The notes beneath the pieces are model-generated. The model saw only the letters and a program-made list of their open reading frames with translations. It had not been told where the DNA came from and ran no database searches. Of a DNA stretch of 64,000 bases, positions 17,133 to 31,976 are shown one piece after another. Each line of letters starts with the position of its first letter. The stretch's first letter is position 1. The DNA is from Mermis nigrescens (Eukaryota; Nematoda; Enoplea; Mermithida; Mermithidae): assembly GCA_036768485.1 (NCBI GenBank), contig JAVLUZ010000509.1:513221-577220 (forward strand), written 5' to 3'. A program made the translations under genes and the position numbers.

Positions 17133-19195
17133 ATGCTAAGAGCTCTTACATGCATTTTATATTTGGTAAGTTTAGGGGTATGCTGGGATGTTGTAGATGT
17201 GCGTATTTTTAACCTATATGGTAAATCTAAAAGCAGATATGCATTAGCTATTCCGTAACAAATTGATTGTACTTTACCAAAAATTAATACAAGCACTTTT
17301 GATATAGAAGTAGATGTTTGGATTCCAAAAGACACACCACATACAACTGAGGCAATGAAATTCTATACTCATAATCGAACAACCTGCACTAATGCAGGTT
17401 TCTTTAACAGTAAAGGCATTGTATATGATCAGATTATGACACAATTTGTTCTGCTTTTACATGCACAGGGGCATGGAAAGAGAAAAAATGGGATTCTTCT
17501 GAAGTTGTACGCCTTCATCAATACCTATGGTCTACCAACCACATCTTAACATTGAGTTTACATGGTGCTGTCATGATGTGCGTAAATACAATGATTAATC
17601 TTTCCATAGAAGTGGGAGAAGTAGGGACTACTGATGAGAAAGCATTAAGCTCAGACTAGGAGGACATGGGTGGCTGCCAACCATACGTGGGCAGCAAGAA
17701 AATTCTGAGGGGGGTGCAGGATTTTTTTGAAGGTCAAAAAATGGCCTTAAAAATAGTGGTATGGCAATAAAAACACCATTTTTTGACGTTTTTCATTAAG
17801 CACTATCTATTGGCATCAAAGAATTGCGAAAAAAATGTAAAAAATTTTCAAAAATTGAATTCTGGGGGGGGTGGGTATTTTGATTTCTGGGGGGGTATTT
17901 TGGTTTCTAGGGGTGCATACCCCCCAAACCCCCCACGCCCAGGTTTGCTGCTAATCCCAAGTTGGGCATTGTTAATCATGTATACAAGATGCTGTAATTA
18001 TTTGGGATCCATTTCCATTAAGCACTACTTGTATGTATTAAAGGCTAGGATTTTATGTAGCAGAATCAAATTATCCATTTGTAATGATTAAAGCCATTCA
18101 AAGTGGATTTACAATAACCACGCCCACCACTGAGTGTAGTCTTTTTGCCACATATATGACATCTCAAAAAGTTATTTTAAAGATTATTAAGAGTAGAGAT
18201 CATAAAATAATTCACATTTATTTTAATAAGCATCAAGTAAATACTACAGTGAGCTTGCCATCAAAATTTACAATCAGGAAGTTACCTCTAACCTAAAACC
18301 AATGCCAACGTGATCCTGAGGATGCTAAATTTCAATATTTAGAAGAAATATTACTCAAAATTTGGCAGGAAAATTTTTGGAATTTGTGGAAAGAACTTTG
18401 TAAATTTATTCAGCAACAGCTAGTTGTAATGAAAAAGATAATGAGAATCGACCTAACTGCTGGAACTAGAATACTGTTAGTAAGTGATGATATACATGCA
18501 GCTTATGCAGGCGATGTTTTAATGGTTTGGCAATGTAGACGCATAAATAGCACACAAATTCTTCAAGATTATAATGTAAACAACATTTGTTATGAGGACC
18601 TACCTATACACCTGGGTACTGAGCTCTATTTTGCAAAAGCTGGAAGTTATGGCTTAGTTAAATATTCTAATAAGGTGTCGTGCGAGTTTATGGCAAAAGC
18701 CATTTTTCAAAAGGAACTTCTTTCTACTCACAGCAAGGTCTTACACATGATATGCACTTACCCATACACTTAACCTGGGCTGGAAAGTAGTCAATTTTCA
18801 CATTTAGCTCTCCGATTCTTTTTCATGATCAAGCTGATCCATTAGGTAGTCATCAAAATCAAGTTCATGAGATAGATGAAAAAGTTGAACGGATTATGGC
18901 TTATACAGCTCAATTATCTGAAAATCCTAATACAGATTACCAAATCCTTGCAGGCACGGGAACCGCAATAAGCAATGTCTTAGATCGCAATGGAAAAAGG
19001 TTCAAACACATCTTAGTAGAGGGCACACAAAAAGCATTGGGAGCACTTGATAGTTTGTTAAAAGGAGCTCCTCAATAGCTAATTAATGTTTTATTTATCC
19101 TTATAATTATTTTAGCTTTTGCTGCAAGTGCGTATCTTGCCTACTATAGAGTTATGCGCTACTGTTATGCTAGACAGTGGAGATTTGAGGTTAGT
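17133..19195 (+). pseudogene. env: Env-like glycoprotein of element B, between gag and protease
   Basis: ATG 17133 starts a hydrophobic signal-like segment (MLRALTCILYLVSLGVCW). Downstream is a Cys-containing motif TTCTNAGFFNSKGIVYDQ (about 17390), a WCCHD-like segment (about 17566), a MITE insertion at 17682-17947, then IYLTAG-like and DVLMVWQC segments (18440-18540) and NICYEDLP. A transmembrane helix (LFILIIILAFAASAYLAYY) at about 19090-19150 ends it. Each of these has a counterpart in elements C and E. Stops and shifts throughout. The family of the glycoprotein is not recognised; it is called env-like because of signal, cysteines, N-glycosylation sites and C-terminal anchor. Confidence 0.7.
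17682..17947 (+). mobile_element. hAT-like MITE, copy 2 (266 bp), inside env-like gene of B
   Basis: CATACGTGGGCAGC...CGCCCAGGTTTG. Flanks CTGCCAAC and CTGCTAAT are a decayed 8-bp duplication (6 of 8 identical). Confidence 0.85.
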
Positions 19196-19680
19196 TGAAT
19201 TCAGCTGGGGCAGGGTCTCAAATTAGCAAGACTACGCACAGACCCTACGTTAATCAGCCCCCTGCACCTGGCATTCTGTCTCTTGAAACTGAGGAATCAG
19301 AAGAAAGACAGATATCAGGGAGTTCTCGACTTAGTCTTCTGAAAAATATTTTAACCTCAATTCCAAGGCAACCTCCCCCTTCCTCCACCACAGATTTTGG
19401 GGATTCTTCTACCTCATCTAAACAAAACCCCTGCTGCAATACCGCTTGTTAGGATAAAATTAGGTGAATTCAATGTACCCTCAGTTATTGATAGTGAAGC
19501 AACATGCTCAATTATAAGCAAAGGCCTTTTTAACTATTTACAATCAAATTTTGATATTTCTGAGACCAATTTGAGACTACAAACATCCTCTGGACACCTC
19601 TTAGTGATAGAATCTATGGCTCAAATTCCAGTTGCAATAGGACAGTACTTGATTGTAATCAAATTTTGTATTTACCAAAG
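19195..19680 (+). pseudogene. Env-protease junction and first protease domain of element B
   Basis: A Pro/Ser-rich linker after the env-like membrane anchor (19195-19440) leads, with a frameshift, into the same degenerate protease domain as at 73-400: VIDSEATCSIIS, again with Glu where retropepsins have Gly. The domain is cut at 19680 by the LTR of element C. The order anchor, basic/polar linker, protease copies the arrangement in element C. Confidence 0.6.
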
Positions 19681-20255
19681 TGTGACAAAAGTCAATGTTA
19701 CAGTATGATTTAATGACAAAATTCTTGTGCAATTTTAAGTAATTTGATTACAGTAGTATGCTTAGATCATAAGAAATTCTTGATTTTACGCTCGATTACA
19801 TAAAAACCATATTTTGGGAATTCTTTTCTATCTGTTAGCTCATGTGCTTGTGCTCTAAATGTTAGTTTTATTTGTTCTCTGGGCAAAGTCCGGGAAATAT
19901 TTAGTTGTAATGACGCAAATTACTTCGATAAGATTCGTTTTTATGAAACCTTCTTCCATCTTTACCTTTTACAAAAAAAGAGTAATTTAGTCATGCTTGT
20001 TTTAATGTTAATTAGCCAATCGGAAATCGTGTTACCCTAATCTCATCCAATAGAATTATTCTCCACCTTTTTTGCGAAAGTATAAAATATATGTGCTTTA
20101 TCATTTTAGTCACTTCTTCTCTTTCCAGCAAAACCGGGGTTTTAACTTTCTCAAGTGCTCCGTGCTATGTGCATAATTATTTGTTTACATTATTATTTGA
20201 CAAAAGCGTAACTGCAAACCACCGTAATCCTAATTGCTGAAATAGTTCAGTTACA
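19681..20255 (+). repeat. 5' LTR of element C
   Basis: Starts TGTGACAAAAGTC, ends AGTTACA. TATAAAATAT at 20081-20090 is a candidate core promoter. Direct copy at 30901-31474. Confidence 0.9.
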
Positions 20256-20258
20256 TTG

Positions 20259-20275
20259 TGGCGAGACGTTCAAGG
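20259..20275 (+). promoter_or_regulatory. Candidate primer-binding site of element C
   Basis: TGGCGAGACGTTCAAGG begins with the TGG expected of a tRNA 3'-CCA complement, 3 nt after the LTR. I could not match it to a tRNA species; it differs from the tRNA-Gln site of element B. Confidence 0.4.
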
Positions 20276-20286
20276 ACCTATTGCTG

Positions 20287-21476
20287 ATGATGAGACGACT
20301 ACAGTCACTACTAGCCATGATGAAAAATCAATCAGTAAGTCCGTTAACTCTTTCTGACCAGTTTGTAGATATAATTAATAGAGCTAGATCAAGCATTAAT
20401 TCTCGCAGAACACAAAGTAATAGAATTTATTCTGAGGATAAGTTGAGTGATTCAGAGACTGAGGAAGACATGAATCAGGCAAACGCATTAGCTGATGTTC
20501 AAGCACTTTTACATCAAACTGTAGAAAACGTAAGAGAATTATATGATTCTAGGCCTATTTCACAATCTCCGTCAAATTTAAAATCATTTAGTGGTGATCC
20601 AAACGATAATAATTGGTCTGAATGGGTACGTATTTTTTGCATATGTCTGTGTTAGCTGGAGCAACTGATTTTAAGTGTAAGTTAGCGTTATTACTGCTGT
20701 ATTAACAGGATTTGGCTTTGTCATTTTATAACGAGTCAGAAAAACGTGATCCTGCTCTAAATTCATGGCATGAATGGTGTGATGCTTTCTTGGAGCGTTT
20801 TTCTGATAATAGGCAAATGGATGTGAAGTATGAACAGCTAGTGGTGTGAACACAGCAAAATGGTGAAAGTGTTACAGTATTTGCCAGTGAATTAAGACAA
20901 TTAGCAAAAAGAGCTTTTCTGTCATGGCATGGTAACGGTGAATATGATAATATTGTGAAAAATCATTTTATAAATGGGCTAAATACCAATTTGAGGCAAT
21001 GGGTGCAAAATGCAGAGCCAGCTAGTTTTGAGGAAGCGGTCACGGAAGCAGAAAAACAAGAGTTGCACGAAAAACATTGTGCGAGTAACTGGATAGGTAA
21101 CCTAGCTACGACAGCTCATCAATTAGGTACATTAGTTAGGCAGTTAAACGCGGTCAGTGTTGCCAATTCCGTGCCATTGGAAGGTACTCAAAACCAGAAT
21201 CACGATTCAACTGATTATCCTTTTCTTGGTTCATCCAAAAATGGTTTTTCAAACACACGGAATTTTCCATCAAATTTTAACAATTTTGGTGCAAATAATC
21301 AGTTCAGTCGCGGTGGCAGTTTTAGGTCCCATGGGAATTTTAATGGAGGTGCCTCAAGAGGGCCCTATTTCAACAACAGAGGAGGACGCCCCTATGGAAG
21401 GACACCCAATGGAATGGTTATTTGCAATTACTGTGGTCGTGGGGCACTACCGCGCTTGCAAAATAATACGTAACAA
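20287..21476 (+). pseudogene. gag: Gag of element C
   Basis: ATG 20287 starts an N-terminal part with an acidic linker and a VQALLHQTVENVREL helix. The capsid domain begins at SFSGDPNDNNWSEW, shifts frame near 20640, and continues through ALNSWHEWCDAFLERF, TQQNGESVTVFASELRQLAKRAF and KNHFINGLNTNLRQWV, typical of retrotransposon Gag. A Gly/Asn/Arg-rich stretch with GGA repeats follows, then a CCHC knuckle (CNYCGR...GHYRAC, about 21423-21464) broken by a 1-nt frame change. Stops near 20655 and 20848. It should make the core shell and bind RNA through the Arg/Gly part and knuckle. Confidence 0.85.
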
Positions 21477-21479
21477 CCT

Positions 21480-22091
21480 TTGAGATTTTCACAAAATGCG
21501 CATCATGACGGTCCGTCATGGGCTACAGTGCCTAATGACCATGGCTTTTCAAATACTCGTGCTTTGCGGGATGCCCAGCCGCAAACTCGAGTAGTTAGCA
21601 CTCATGTTCAGGAGGTAGGAGACATAGGGCCAAGCGATTATGAAAATTTGTTAGAAAGCTGGGAAAATTTCAATTTAGATCCCTTCAATTGCGACAATGT
21701 CGAGATTTTGAATTTTCATTCTTACAATCCCCCTACTTCCTCCATCCGAATGGTCCTGGGTAGAAATTATAATAAAATGCGCCACAAAACCCCGGGAAAT
21801 ATTGATTTTTATGTTTTCAATGGGAGCTCTGAGGGATTGAAGGAAGGCGACCATCCCATTGAAATGATCCAGAATTACGGCTCAAGTTTCAAAGACGAAA
21901 GCTTTCGCGTATTTAATGAACAAGGGAAAAGTAATAATAGAAAGCTGGATCAAAAAGAAAGGACCGCGGATGATTTTATAGCTGCAGCGTGTAAACAAAA
22001 GGCGCATAGGAAGTTAAATGAAAAATTGTTGAGAAATATGAGCCGAAAAAGTATACAAAAGGTCACAAATAAACAAAAAAAAGTTACGTAA
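21480..22091 (+). CDS. Unknown linker ORF between gag and env-like gene of element C
   Basis: A 203-codon open frame just after the gag knuckle. The product is hydrophilic with an acidic first half (NYENLLESWENFNLDP-type) and a strongly basic C-terminus rich in Lys. There is no signal peptide and no membrane segment. It may be the C-terminal part of Gag after a frameshift, since the spacing is only a few nucleotides, or a separate protein. The corresponding region in element B (16.56-17.13 kb) is decayed. Not recognised. Confidence 0.45.
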   Translation: MRFSQNAHHDGPSWATVPNDHGFSNTRALRDAQPQTRVVSTHVQEVGDIGPSDYENLLESWENFNLDPFNCDNVEILNFHSYNPPTSSIRMVLGRNYNKMRHKTPGNIDFYVFNGSSEGLKEGDHPIEMIQNYGSSFKDESFRVFNEQGKSNNRKLDQKERTADDFIAAACKQKAHRKLNEKLLRNMSRKSIQKVTNKQKKVT

Positions 22092-22152
22092 GCATAATAT
22101 CATAAAATCAAGCATAAGTAAGGAATCAAAACGGCAACAAGTAATTCAGTGG

Positions 22153-24000
22153 TTGCATTCTATAAAAATGGACGATTTATGTAGAAATCTGAGGCGCTTA
22201 CCTATAGGCATCAACATCATAGCTTTTCTTACGTTTGCGTTGTTTTACGGAAATATTTTCCAAACTACTAGTGCTGAACCGCATTATCAATGCGGGATGT
22301 CCCAGGGCGGACAAGCCTTTTTCGTTCCGCCACACATAATATGCGCTCCTCCAAAATTGGGAAGTCCTGAAGTAAGCGTCACACTGAATATTTGGGAACA
22401 TAAAAATAAGCTAGATCAAACTAAGACAGTAAGATGCATTATAAGGAATCGTACAATTTGCACAAATACTGGTTTTTTTGGTTCAAAAGGAATTGTTTTA
22501 GATCAGACTAAACAGTTATTAGTCACACCTGCTGAATGTTTACAAATTTGGATAGATAAAACTTATCATAAATTGTCATTAATCAAAATAAAACCTGGAG
22601 TATGGGTGACAAATAAAACTCTAAAATTAAAATATGTATGGTGCTGTCATGATTTGTGTGAGAGAGTAAGTAATGTTTTACTCGAGGTAGGCATAATTGC
22701 AACTGTTAATAACGAAACAACTATCAGTGATTTAGGGGATACTGGAGGTTGTCCCTCTAGCCGTGGACTTTGCACTAACCCTTCCGGAACTATAATTTGG
22801 AATGCAAGTGATTTTAGCAATTTTTGTCCAATTCAGAAAATAGGAACTTATGCAGGTCGCATTGTTGGTTCTCATGTCATTGTTGAATCCATTCAGGGAG
22901 CATTTAAAATAAAGCGTTCTGCTTTGCTGTGTAACTTATCTTCAACATATTTCACCGAGCAAGGACTGATACTTCAATTCCAAAATGAAACAAAATTATT
23001 AAAAGATTTATCAGATTTTAAAAATATTTCCAATTCATTTTCTGACTTTGATCCGCAGAACGCTAAATTTCAATATTTATATATGATAAAATTAATGAAC
23101 AAAATTTTCAAAAATCTTTCGAGCAATTTAGTCAGAGTTGTGCCATTCAGCAAGACGGCAATTAAAAATGATTTGGCAATTTTTAAAATTAGACCCAATG
23201 CTCGGGGCTCGTGCTCTTTTGCTTCGGAATGATGTTGTTGCATCTTTTGCAGGACAGGTACTGATGGTTTGGGAATGCGATCCTGTAATACCAGACGAAA
23301 TTTACTGGGACTATAAAATTAATAATACGTGCTATGAATATTTGCCTGCTAAAATAGGAAATTTAACACTTTTTATCGTACCTGGAAGTCGCGATATAAT
23401 ATCTATTTCACCAATAGTTGATTGTAACCATCACGTAATAGGTATATATCATGATCACAAGGTAGGGTGGCGGACATCTTTGGGATCCATCCATGTTAAC
23501 TCAATACCGTATGAAGTTTCATGGAAAATAAATCAAAAAGTACTAACTTTCAATTCTCCGGCCATTTTTCACGACCGGAAAGCGGGAATCGTCTCAACAT
23601 TTGGCTTAATACGAAGTTATTCATCTCGAGTATTTAGATTAGAGCAGCAGTTTCAACGACTTTTAACGTATACATCTAGTTTAACATTAGATCCGGACAT
23701 AGTCTACAAAACTTTAGCAGGCACTAACTCAATGTTATCAAATGTTATCAATGGACCCTCCCTGGCTATAGAAAGCGTAATCACTCACGGAGGCACATCG
23801 ATTATTTCTGGACTAATGCAATTAATATCAGGTCCACTACAATTATTACTAAATTTACTTATTATTGCAGTTTTTGTCATTCTCATGTTTCTCTTTTTCT
23901 GGTACGTTTTGAAATATTTACGTCATCGATGTAAGAAAACTAGAAAACGGAAACGTCATAGTAAATCACCAAGAGAGAGAAATCAAAAATTTTCAGTCAA
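22153..24000 (+). pseudogene. env: Env-like membrane glycoprotein of element C, upstream of pol
   Basis: ATG 22153 (or 22168) precedes a hydrophobic signal-like segment (INIIAFLTFALFYGNIF). The ectodomain has many Cys, including CTNTGFFGSKGIV near 22465, WCCHDLC near 22645 and CPSSRGLC, plus NxS/T sites. A frameshift lies near 23140-23200. The second part contains GQVLMVWEC, a DHKVGW segment, a long amphipathic region and a transmembrane helix (LLIIAVFVILMFLFFWYVL, about 23850-23910) followed by a highly basic tail. Homologous segments occur in elements B and E. The fold class is not recognised. It lies before pol, unlike env genes of known Gypsy or retrovirus genomes, and continues in frame into the protease. 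Confidence 0.75.
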
Positions 24001-24610
24001 TTTGCCACAACAAAATGAAATCCCTAAGCAGAATGCAACATCTAATGGAATTATTTCTCCCAATTTTTCAGATTTATTAGTTCAAACTTTTTCCTCATTA
24101 TTAACAAAAGAAAATAATGAACATGATACTAATAAAAATGATTCAACAAGTCAAAACGTAAATTCAGAAGTAAATGACCATTGTCCTCATCTCGATATCT
24201 GGATTAATGATTTTGAAAAACGGGTAACGGGATTACTAGATTGCGGTTCTGATATTACGATAATCAGCGTTGATCTGTGTAAGCAATATAATCTAAGAAT
24301 TGAGCGACCGACCGTTAAACAATTTAAGACAGTAACTGAGGATATTGGGACAATTATAGGATCTGTATGGATAAAAATTTTGCTTATATCGCCTATTAAA
24401 TTTTTGTCTGCACATGAAGAAATGATGCGCGTTCATGTTATCCAAAATTGTCCTGCTAACTTTGTTTTAGGAACAGATTATCAAAGGAGATTTTCGAAAG
24501 TCGGTATACAATGGAAAAATCAGAAAATTGATTTTGGTACTTTTAGCGTGCCTATGAAAACTTATTTATATCTGCCTGAGACAGACCAGGGGCGCAGTAG
24601 TTGTGCATAA
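24001..24610 (+). pseudogene. pol: Protease domain fused downstream of the env-like protein, element C
   Basis: Same frame as the env-like membrane anchor with no stop between. After a polar linker rich in Asn and Ser, the segment HLDIWINDFEKRVTGLLDCGSDITIIS (24187-24270) carries the retropepsin active site as D-C-G-S, a rare variant of D-T/S-G. The C-terminal NFVLGTDYQRRF (about 24460) is the usual ILG.D part. The domain is followed by RT in another frame; the shift lies near 24590. Protease joined to a membrane glycoprotein would be membrane-anchored unless cut. Confidence 0.75.
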
Positions 24611-25825
24611 AACTGTTCTCGTTCCACCTAGGTCTATAGCTTTTATTTCTGCTTATGTCTCATTACCGTATTCTCGCTTATATTCTTTCGTTTTCGAACC
24701 ATTTCAAAAATTTATCGATAAATATCAAGTTCAAGTCGCATGCTCGATCGTTAGACCAGAAAATGATAATATACCTATTAATATTTTGAACGCTTCGTGT
24801 AATCCAATCATAATTTATGCTGGTTCTAAAATTGGCAAGGTTAGACTTTATCGAACAATAGAAGATACTGAGACTCTTCTAAATGCACGCGGCGCGAAAA
24901 CTGAACAGCCTAAAGCTAACTATTTTCAGGACATTTTTAAAAAATTTAAAAATTTTTCTTTGGACGAAAGAGGAAAATTTTTGAATTTAATCAAGCGATT
25001 TCGACATATTTTTGCGATAAACGAAGAAGATTTAGGACATACAGATCTTACGGAACATCATATCGAAACTCTTAGTGATAAGCCTATTCGTCAAATACCT
25101 TACAGAGTACCGCAAAAACAGCGGGAGACTATAGACGCAGAAATAGACAAAATGCTACAAAAGAAAGTTATTCAACCATCACGGAGTCCTTGGTCAAGCC
25201 CTGTAGTCTTAGTACCGAAAAAGACGGGTGGTTTTAGATTTTGCGATGGACTATAGAAAATTAAATGCCATCACTAAAAAGGATTCTTACCCATTGCCCA
25301 GAATTGATGATATTTTTGACACGGTCCAGGGGGCTACTTTTTTCTCAACTTTAGATCAAGCTTGGGGGTATTGGCAGATTCCCGTTGCTAAAGCCGATAA
25401 GGAAAAAACGGCATTCATTACATATAAAGGTTTATATGAATTTAATGTTTTACCTTTCGGACTTTGTAATGCGCCGGCGACATTCCAGCGGCTTATGGAC
25501 GTAGTTTTGAGTGGCCTACAATGGTCAACATGTCTAGTATATCTCGATGACATACTGATTTTCAGGAAGACATTCGACGAACACCTGAAACGATTAGAAG
25601 AAGTATTTTTGAGAATTGAAAGTGCTGGTCTAAAGCTACGCTTGCAAAAATGTAAATTTTTCTTAACGAAAATCGCATATTTAGGGCACGAAATTTCTAG
25701 TGAAGGTATAAATCCTGATCCTGAAAAAGTCAAAGCTGTTTTAGAATTTCCGGTTCCTATAAATGTTGATAGCTTACGTAGTTTTCTTGGTTTAGCTGGT
25801 TATTATCGACGCTTGCTTTATTAAA
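24603..25825 (+). pseudogene. pol: Reverse transcriptase of element C
   Basis: Ty3/Gypsy RT in two overlapping frames. First part: PPRSIAFISAYV, a connection to ETLSDKPIRQIPYRVP, IDKMLQKKVIQPS and SPVVLVPKK. A 1-nt shift near 25245 leads to MDYRKLNAITKKD, YPLPRIDDIFD, FSTLDQAWGYWQIP, VLPFGLCNAP and the catalytic YLDDIL (about 25542-25559), then LKLRLQKCKFF and the thumb SLRSFLGLAGYYRR. A second shift at about 25820 ends the frame. Substrate is element RNA, in the cytoplasmic particle. The better preservation compared with element A suggests a younger age. Confidence 0.9.
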
Positions 25826-26340
25826 GATTTTTCTAAAATAGCTAATCCATTACATACGTTGCTAAAGAAAAATATCTCATTTAAATGGAATGAAGAATGT
25901 AATAATGCATTACGTAAATTAAAATTTGCTTTAACATCGATACCGGTTTTGGCTCATCCTGATTTTAAGAAGCCTTTCATTTTAATTACAGACGCATCGG
26001 GAGTAGGATTAGGAGCTGTTCTCTTGCAAGAAACCGAAAACGGGGAAAACCTATTGCTTATGCGAGCAGAAGTTTAAATAAAGCGGAAAAAAATTATAGC
26101 GTAACTGAATTAGAAGCATTAGCGGTAGTGTGGGCTGTGAAACATTTTAGACAATATCTTTATCAACAAAAAGTCACCGTTGTCACCGATCATTCTGCTT
26201 TACAGCAAGTTCTGAAAAAACCAAATCCGTCGGGATGCATTGCTTGATGGGGCTTAGCCCTGCAAGATTTTGAAGAACTTATTATTAAGCATAGGGCAGG
26301 TAAGAAAAACGGCAACGCAGATGCATTGTCTTGACATTTA
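25826..26340 (+). pseudogene. pol: RNase H domain of element C
   Basis: From the connection (ISFKWNEECNNALRKLK) through LITDASGVGLGAVLLQ (about 25985) and, after a shift near 26040, the TELEALAVVWAVKHFRQYLY helix, VVTDHSALQQVL and HRAGKKNGNADALS. The D-E-D-D carboxylates are visible. Stops TGA at about 26245 and 26332 stand where the family has Arg, consistent with CGA to TGA changes. Confidence 0.85.
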
Positions 26341-26457
26341 GCAGCTGCATCTTCAGCTATTCACGATCAAAATCAAAGCTCAGAGGAGGAAAGCAAAGAA
26401 AAAGGAAGTTTAACAAAATTTTGAGAAGCACAAAGTAAGGACAGATTTTGCACAATT

Positions 26458-27716
26458 TTGTCAAATTTTCTGAAATATCGGGATCTCCCAATCAATGATA
26501 AAGAAGCTAGACATATAATTTTAATAGCCGATAAATATATAATTTTGAATAATTTATTATATTTTATCGGAACACCGGGAAATAATCCAGAAGGTGATAA
26601 AAAGCTAGTTGTTCCAGAATCTTTGCATGAAGAAATTTTGAGAGCACATCACAATGACGTGTTTTCTGGATATTTTGGGTTTGCACGTACATATGCAAAA
26701 ATAAAATTGCATTATTTTTGGCGTACTTTATATCTTGACACCAAAAATCATTGCAAAAATTGCGTAAGCTGTGCAATGCGTGAATCGTTAAAACAAAAGG
26801 TTAAGGCTAATTTAGTTCCTATACCGGTTACGGGACCATTTGACAGGGTATCAGTTGACATTTTAGGACCCTTACCACTCACCAAAAACGGGAATAAATA
26901 CATAATAGTCTTTACAGAATATTTAACAAAATACACTATAGCACAAGCAATACCTGATTGTACAGCGAACTTGACGGCACAAGCTTTTGTGAACCAAATA
27001 ATTCTGAATCACGGCGCGCCGCTCATATTGCTCTTGGATAAAGATACAAATTTTTTGTCAGAACTAATATCTAAAATATGCCACTTGTGCGGAACACGTA
27101 AAGTTAATATTACATCTTACCATCCGCAAACTGATGGACTGGTCGAACAATTCAATAAAACATTGGCAACGATATTGTCGATGTATGTGAATAAAAAACA
27201 TTCAAACTGGGATATGTTTTTGCCATATGCACTTTTTGCGTATAACACTTCTCAGCAAGAATCTACGCGATTTTCTCCTTTTTTCTTACTTTTTGGGCAA
27301 TTGCCAAACTTACCAACAGATAGCATGCTCAATTTTGTGCCAAGTAGGTATAGAATAGATCTTGATGATTATGCGGAAGAAATGCAAAACCTATTTTCAG
27401 TTGCTTGGACATTAGCAAAGAAAAATATTGCAAAAGCGCAAGAGCATCAAATGAATCAGTATAATAAAAAACATACAAATTTTCTGTAAAAGTGGGCAAT
27501 GAAGTTTATCGGTATATACCGGGAATTAAGCCCAAGCAATCTCCAAAGTTTGCATTCAAATGGCATGGTCTGTATGTAGTTACTGATGTGAGGTATCCTA
27601 ATATTAAAATAAAGATGAATAAAAGCAAGAATGAATGTTCAGAAGAATGGGTGCACATAAATGCAATAAAACCTAAAGGCAAAGGTGTTTTTATGAAACA
27701 AAATTATAAAGTTTGA
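26458..27716 (+). pseudogene. pol: Integrase of element C
   Basis: Open frame of 343 codons: zinc-binding HHND..SGYFGF with HCKNCVSC, core with SVDILGPLP (first Asp about 26858), LLLDKDTNF (second Asp about 27037) and TDGLVEQFNKTL (Glu about 27147), then SWDMFLPYALFAYNTSQQESTRFSPF. Near 27485 the frame shifts and continues to 27716 with GPYVVTDV-like and WVHINAIKP segments. Element A and D integrases align throughout. It would insert the cDNA; almost intact apart from the shift. Confidence 0.9.
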
Positions 27717-30732
<3,016 letters not shown>

Positions 30733-30888
30733 TCCGTATATTTTTGTTTTTTTTTCTGCTGATCACGCGGGTTTCTGTTCTATTTAGTCTTCAATACACT
30801 ATACAATGTTTATTGCTTTAATCAGCTGTACGCTATGTTATTTGTAAACCCTTGCATACCACTCATTGCGGGACTCAATTTTCGTTTA

Positions 30889-30900
30889 ACGGGGAGAGAG
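30889..30900 (+). promoter_or_regulatory. Polypurine tract of element C
   Basis: ACGGGGAGAGAG directly before the TG of the 3' LTR: the plus-strand primer site of LTR elements. It proves that the exonuclease gene is inside the element. Confidence 0.8.
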
Positions 30901-31474
30901 TGTGTTAAAAGTCAATGTTACAGTATGATTTAATGACAAAATTCTTGTGCAATATTAAGTAATTTGATTACAGTATGCTTAGATCATAAGAAATTCTTGA
31001 TTTTACGCTCAATTACATAAAAACCATATTTCAGGAATTCTTTTCTATCTGTTAGCTCACGTGCTTGTGCTCTAAATGTTAGTTTTATTCGTTCTCTGGG
31101 CAAAGTCCGGGAAATATTTAGTTGTAAAGACGCAAATTACTTCAATAAGATTTGTTTTTATGAAACCTTCTTCCGTCTTTACCTTTTACTAAAAAAAGAG
31201 TATTTAGTCACGCTTTTTAATGTTAATTAGCCAATCAGAAATTGTGTTATTGTAATCTCGTCCAATAGAATTATTCTCCACCTTTTTAGCGAAAGTATTA
31301 AATATCTGTGCTTTATCATTCTGGTCACTTCATCTCTTTCCAGCAAAACCGGGGTTTAAACTTTCTTGAGTGCTCAGTGCTATGTGCATAATTATTTGTT
31401 TACATTATTATTTGACAAATAAAAGCGTAACTGCAAACCACTGTAATCCTAATTGCTGAAATAGTTTGGTTACA
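30901..31474 (+). repeat. 3' LTR of element C
   Basis: Starts TGTGTTAAAAGTC, ends GGTTACA; direct copy of 19681-20255 with several dozen differences by eye. Confidence 0.9.
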
Positions 31475-31960
31475 TTATTTATTTTCTATTAACAATGAGT
31501 ATTTACTTTTCTGATTTTAATACAAAAGTTAACAAAAAATCAATTAAATTTTAAAATTATATAATTATAAAGTCTAATTTTCAACACTTAATAAATTATT
31601 TAAAAAAATAAATAATTATGTTACATACGCATGTATAGACACAACCGATGGTTGGCGAGATTGTTAGAGAAGAAAAATGCTAAATTACAACTTTTAATTT
31701 TTCTTTATTCCAATTTAAAAAAAAAACTACTGGAAATAATTCATAACTTGAAAATATGTGTGTATCATAAGATAGAACGGGACCAGTGATTCTTTCTTGA
31801 TTTGTTCGACGCGCAAAAGATGGAAATTAAAAGATATAAAAAAAGGTAGAGAAAATTGGAATGAAAAAGCAGCAAAAGAATAAGCTGAACAGATGAATAG
31901 AAGAATACAGAGATGAAATAAGAGATGATGCGCGAGGAGCTCTTTGTTTTTTTTTAAACG
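31475..31960. repeat. Duplicate of the 27.9-28.6 kb segment
   Basis: 31531-31950 matches 27945-28600 directly without its MITE. The first 55 bp (31475-31530) match 27893-27950 in inverse orientation. This shows a rearranged second copy of element C-type 3' sequence outside the LTR. Confidence 0.8.
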
Positions 31961-31976
31961 CGGCGTCACTGTACAC

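Larger units (their letters stand above)
15606..19680 (+). mobile_element. LTR element B: primer site, gag, env-like, protease; cut by element C
   Basis: Order on the plus strand is LTR, tRNA-Gln site, gag (15.7-16.55 kb), a linker, an env-like glycoprotein (17.1-19.2 kb, with a MITE inside), then the first protease domain, nearly identical to the start of the window. The sequence breaks off at 19680 where the LTR of element C begins. RT and integrase do not resume after element C. Confidence 0.75.

Noticed and set aside
22198..22401. Minus-strand frame over the env-like gene
   Set aside because: Opposite strand of a supported gene.
25356..25733. A 125-codon minus-strand frame over RT of element C
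   Set aside because: Shadow of the RT gene, no motif of its own.
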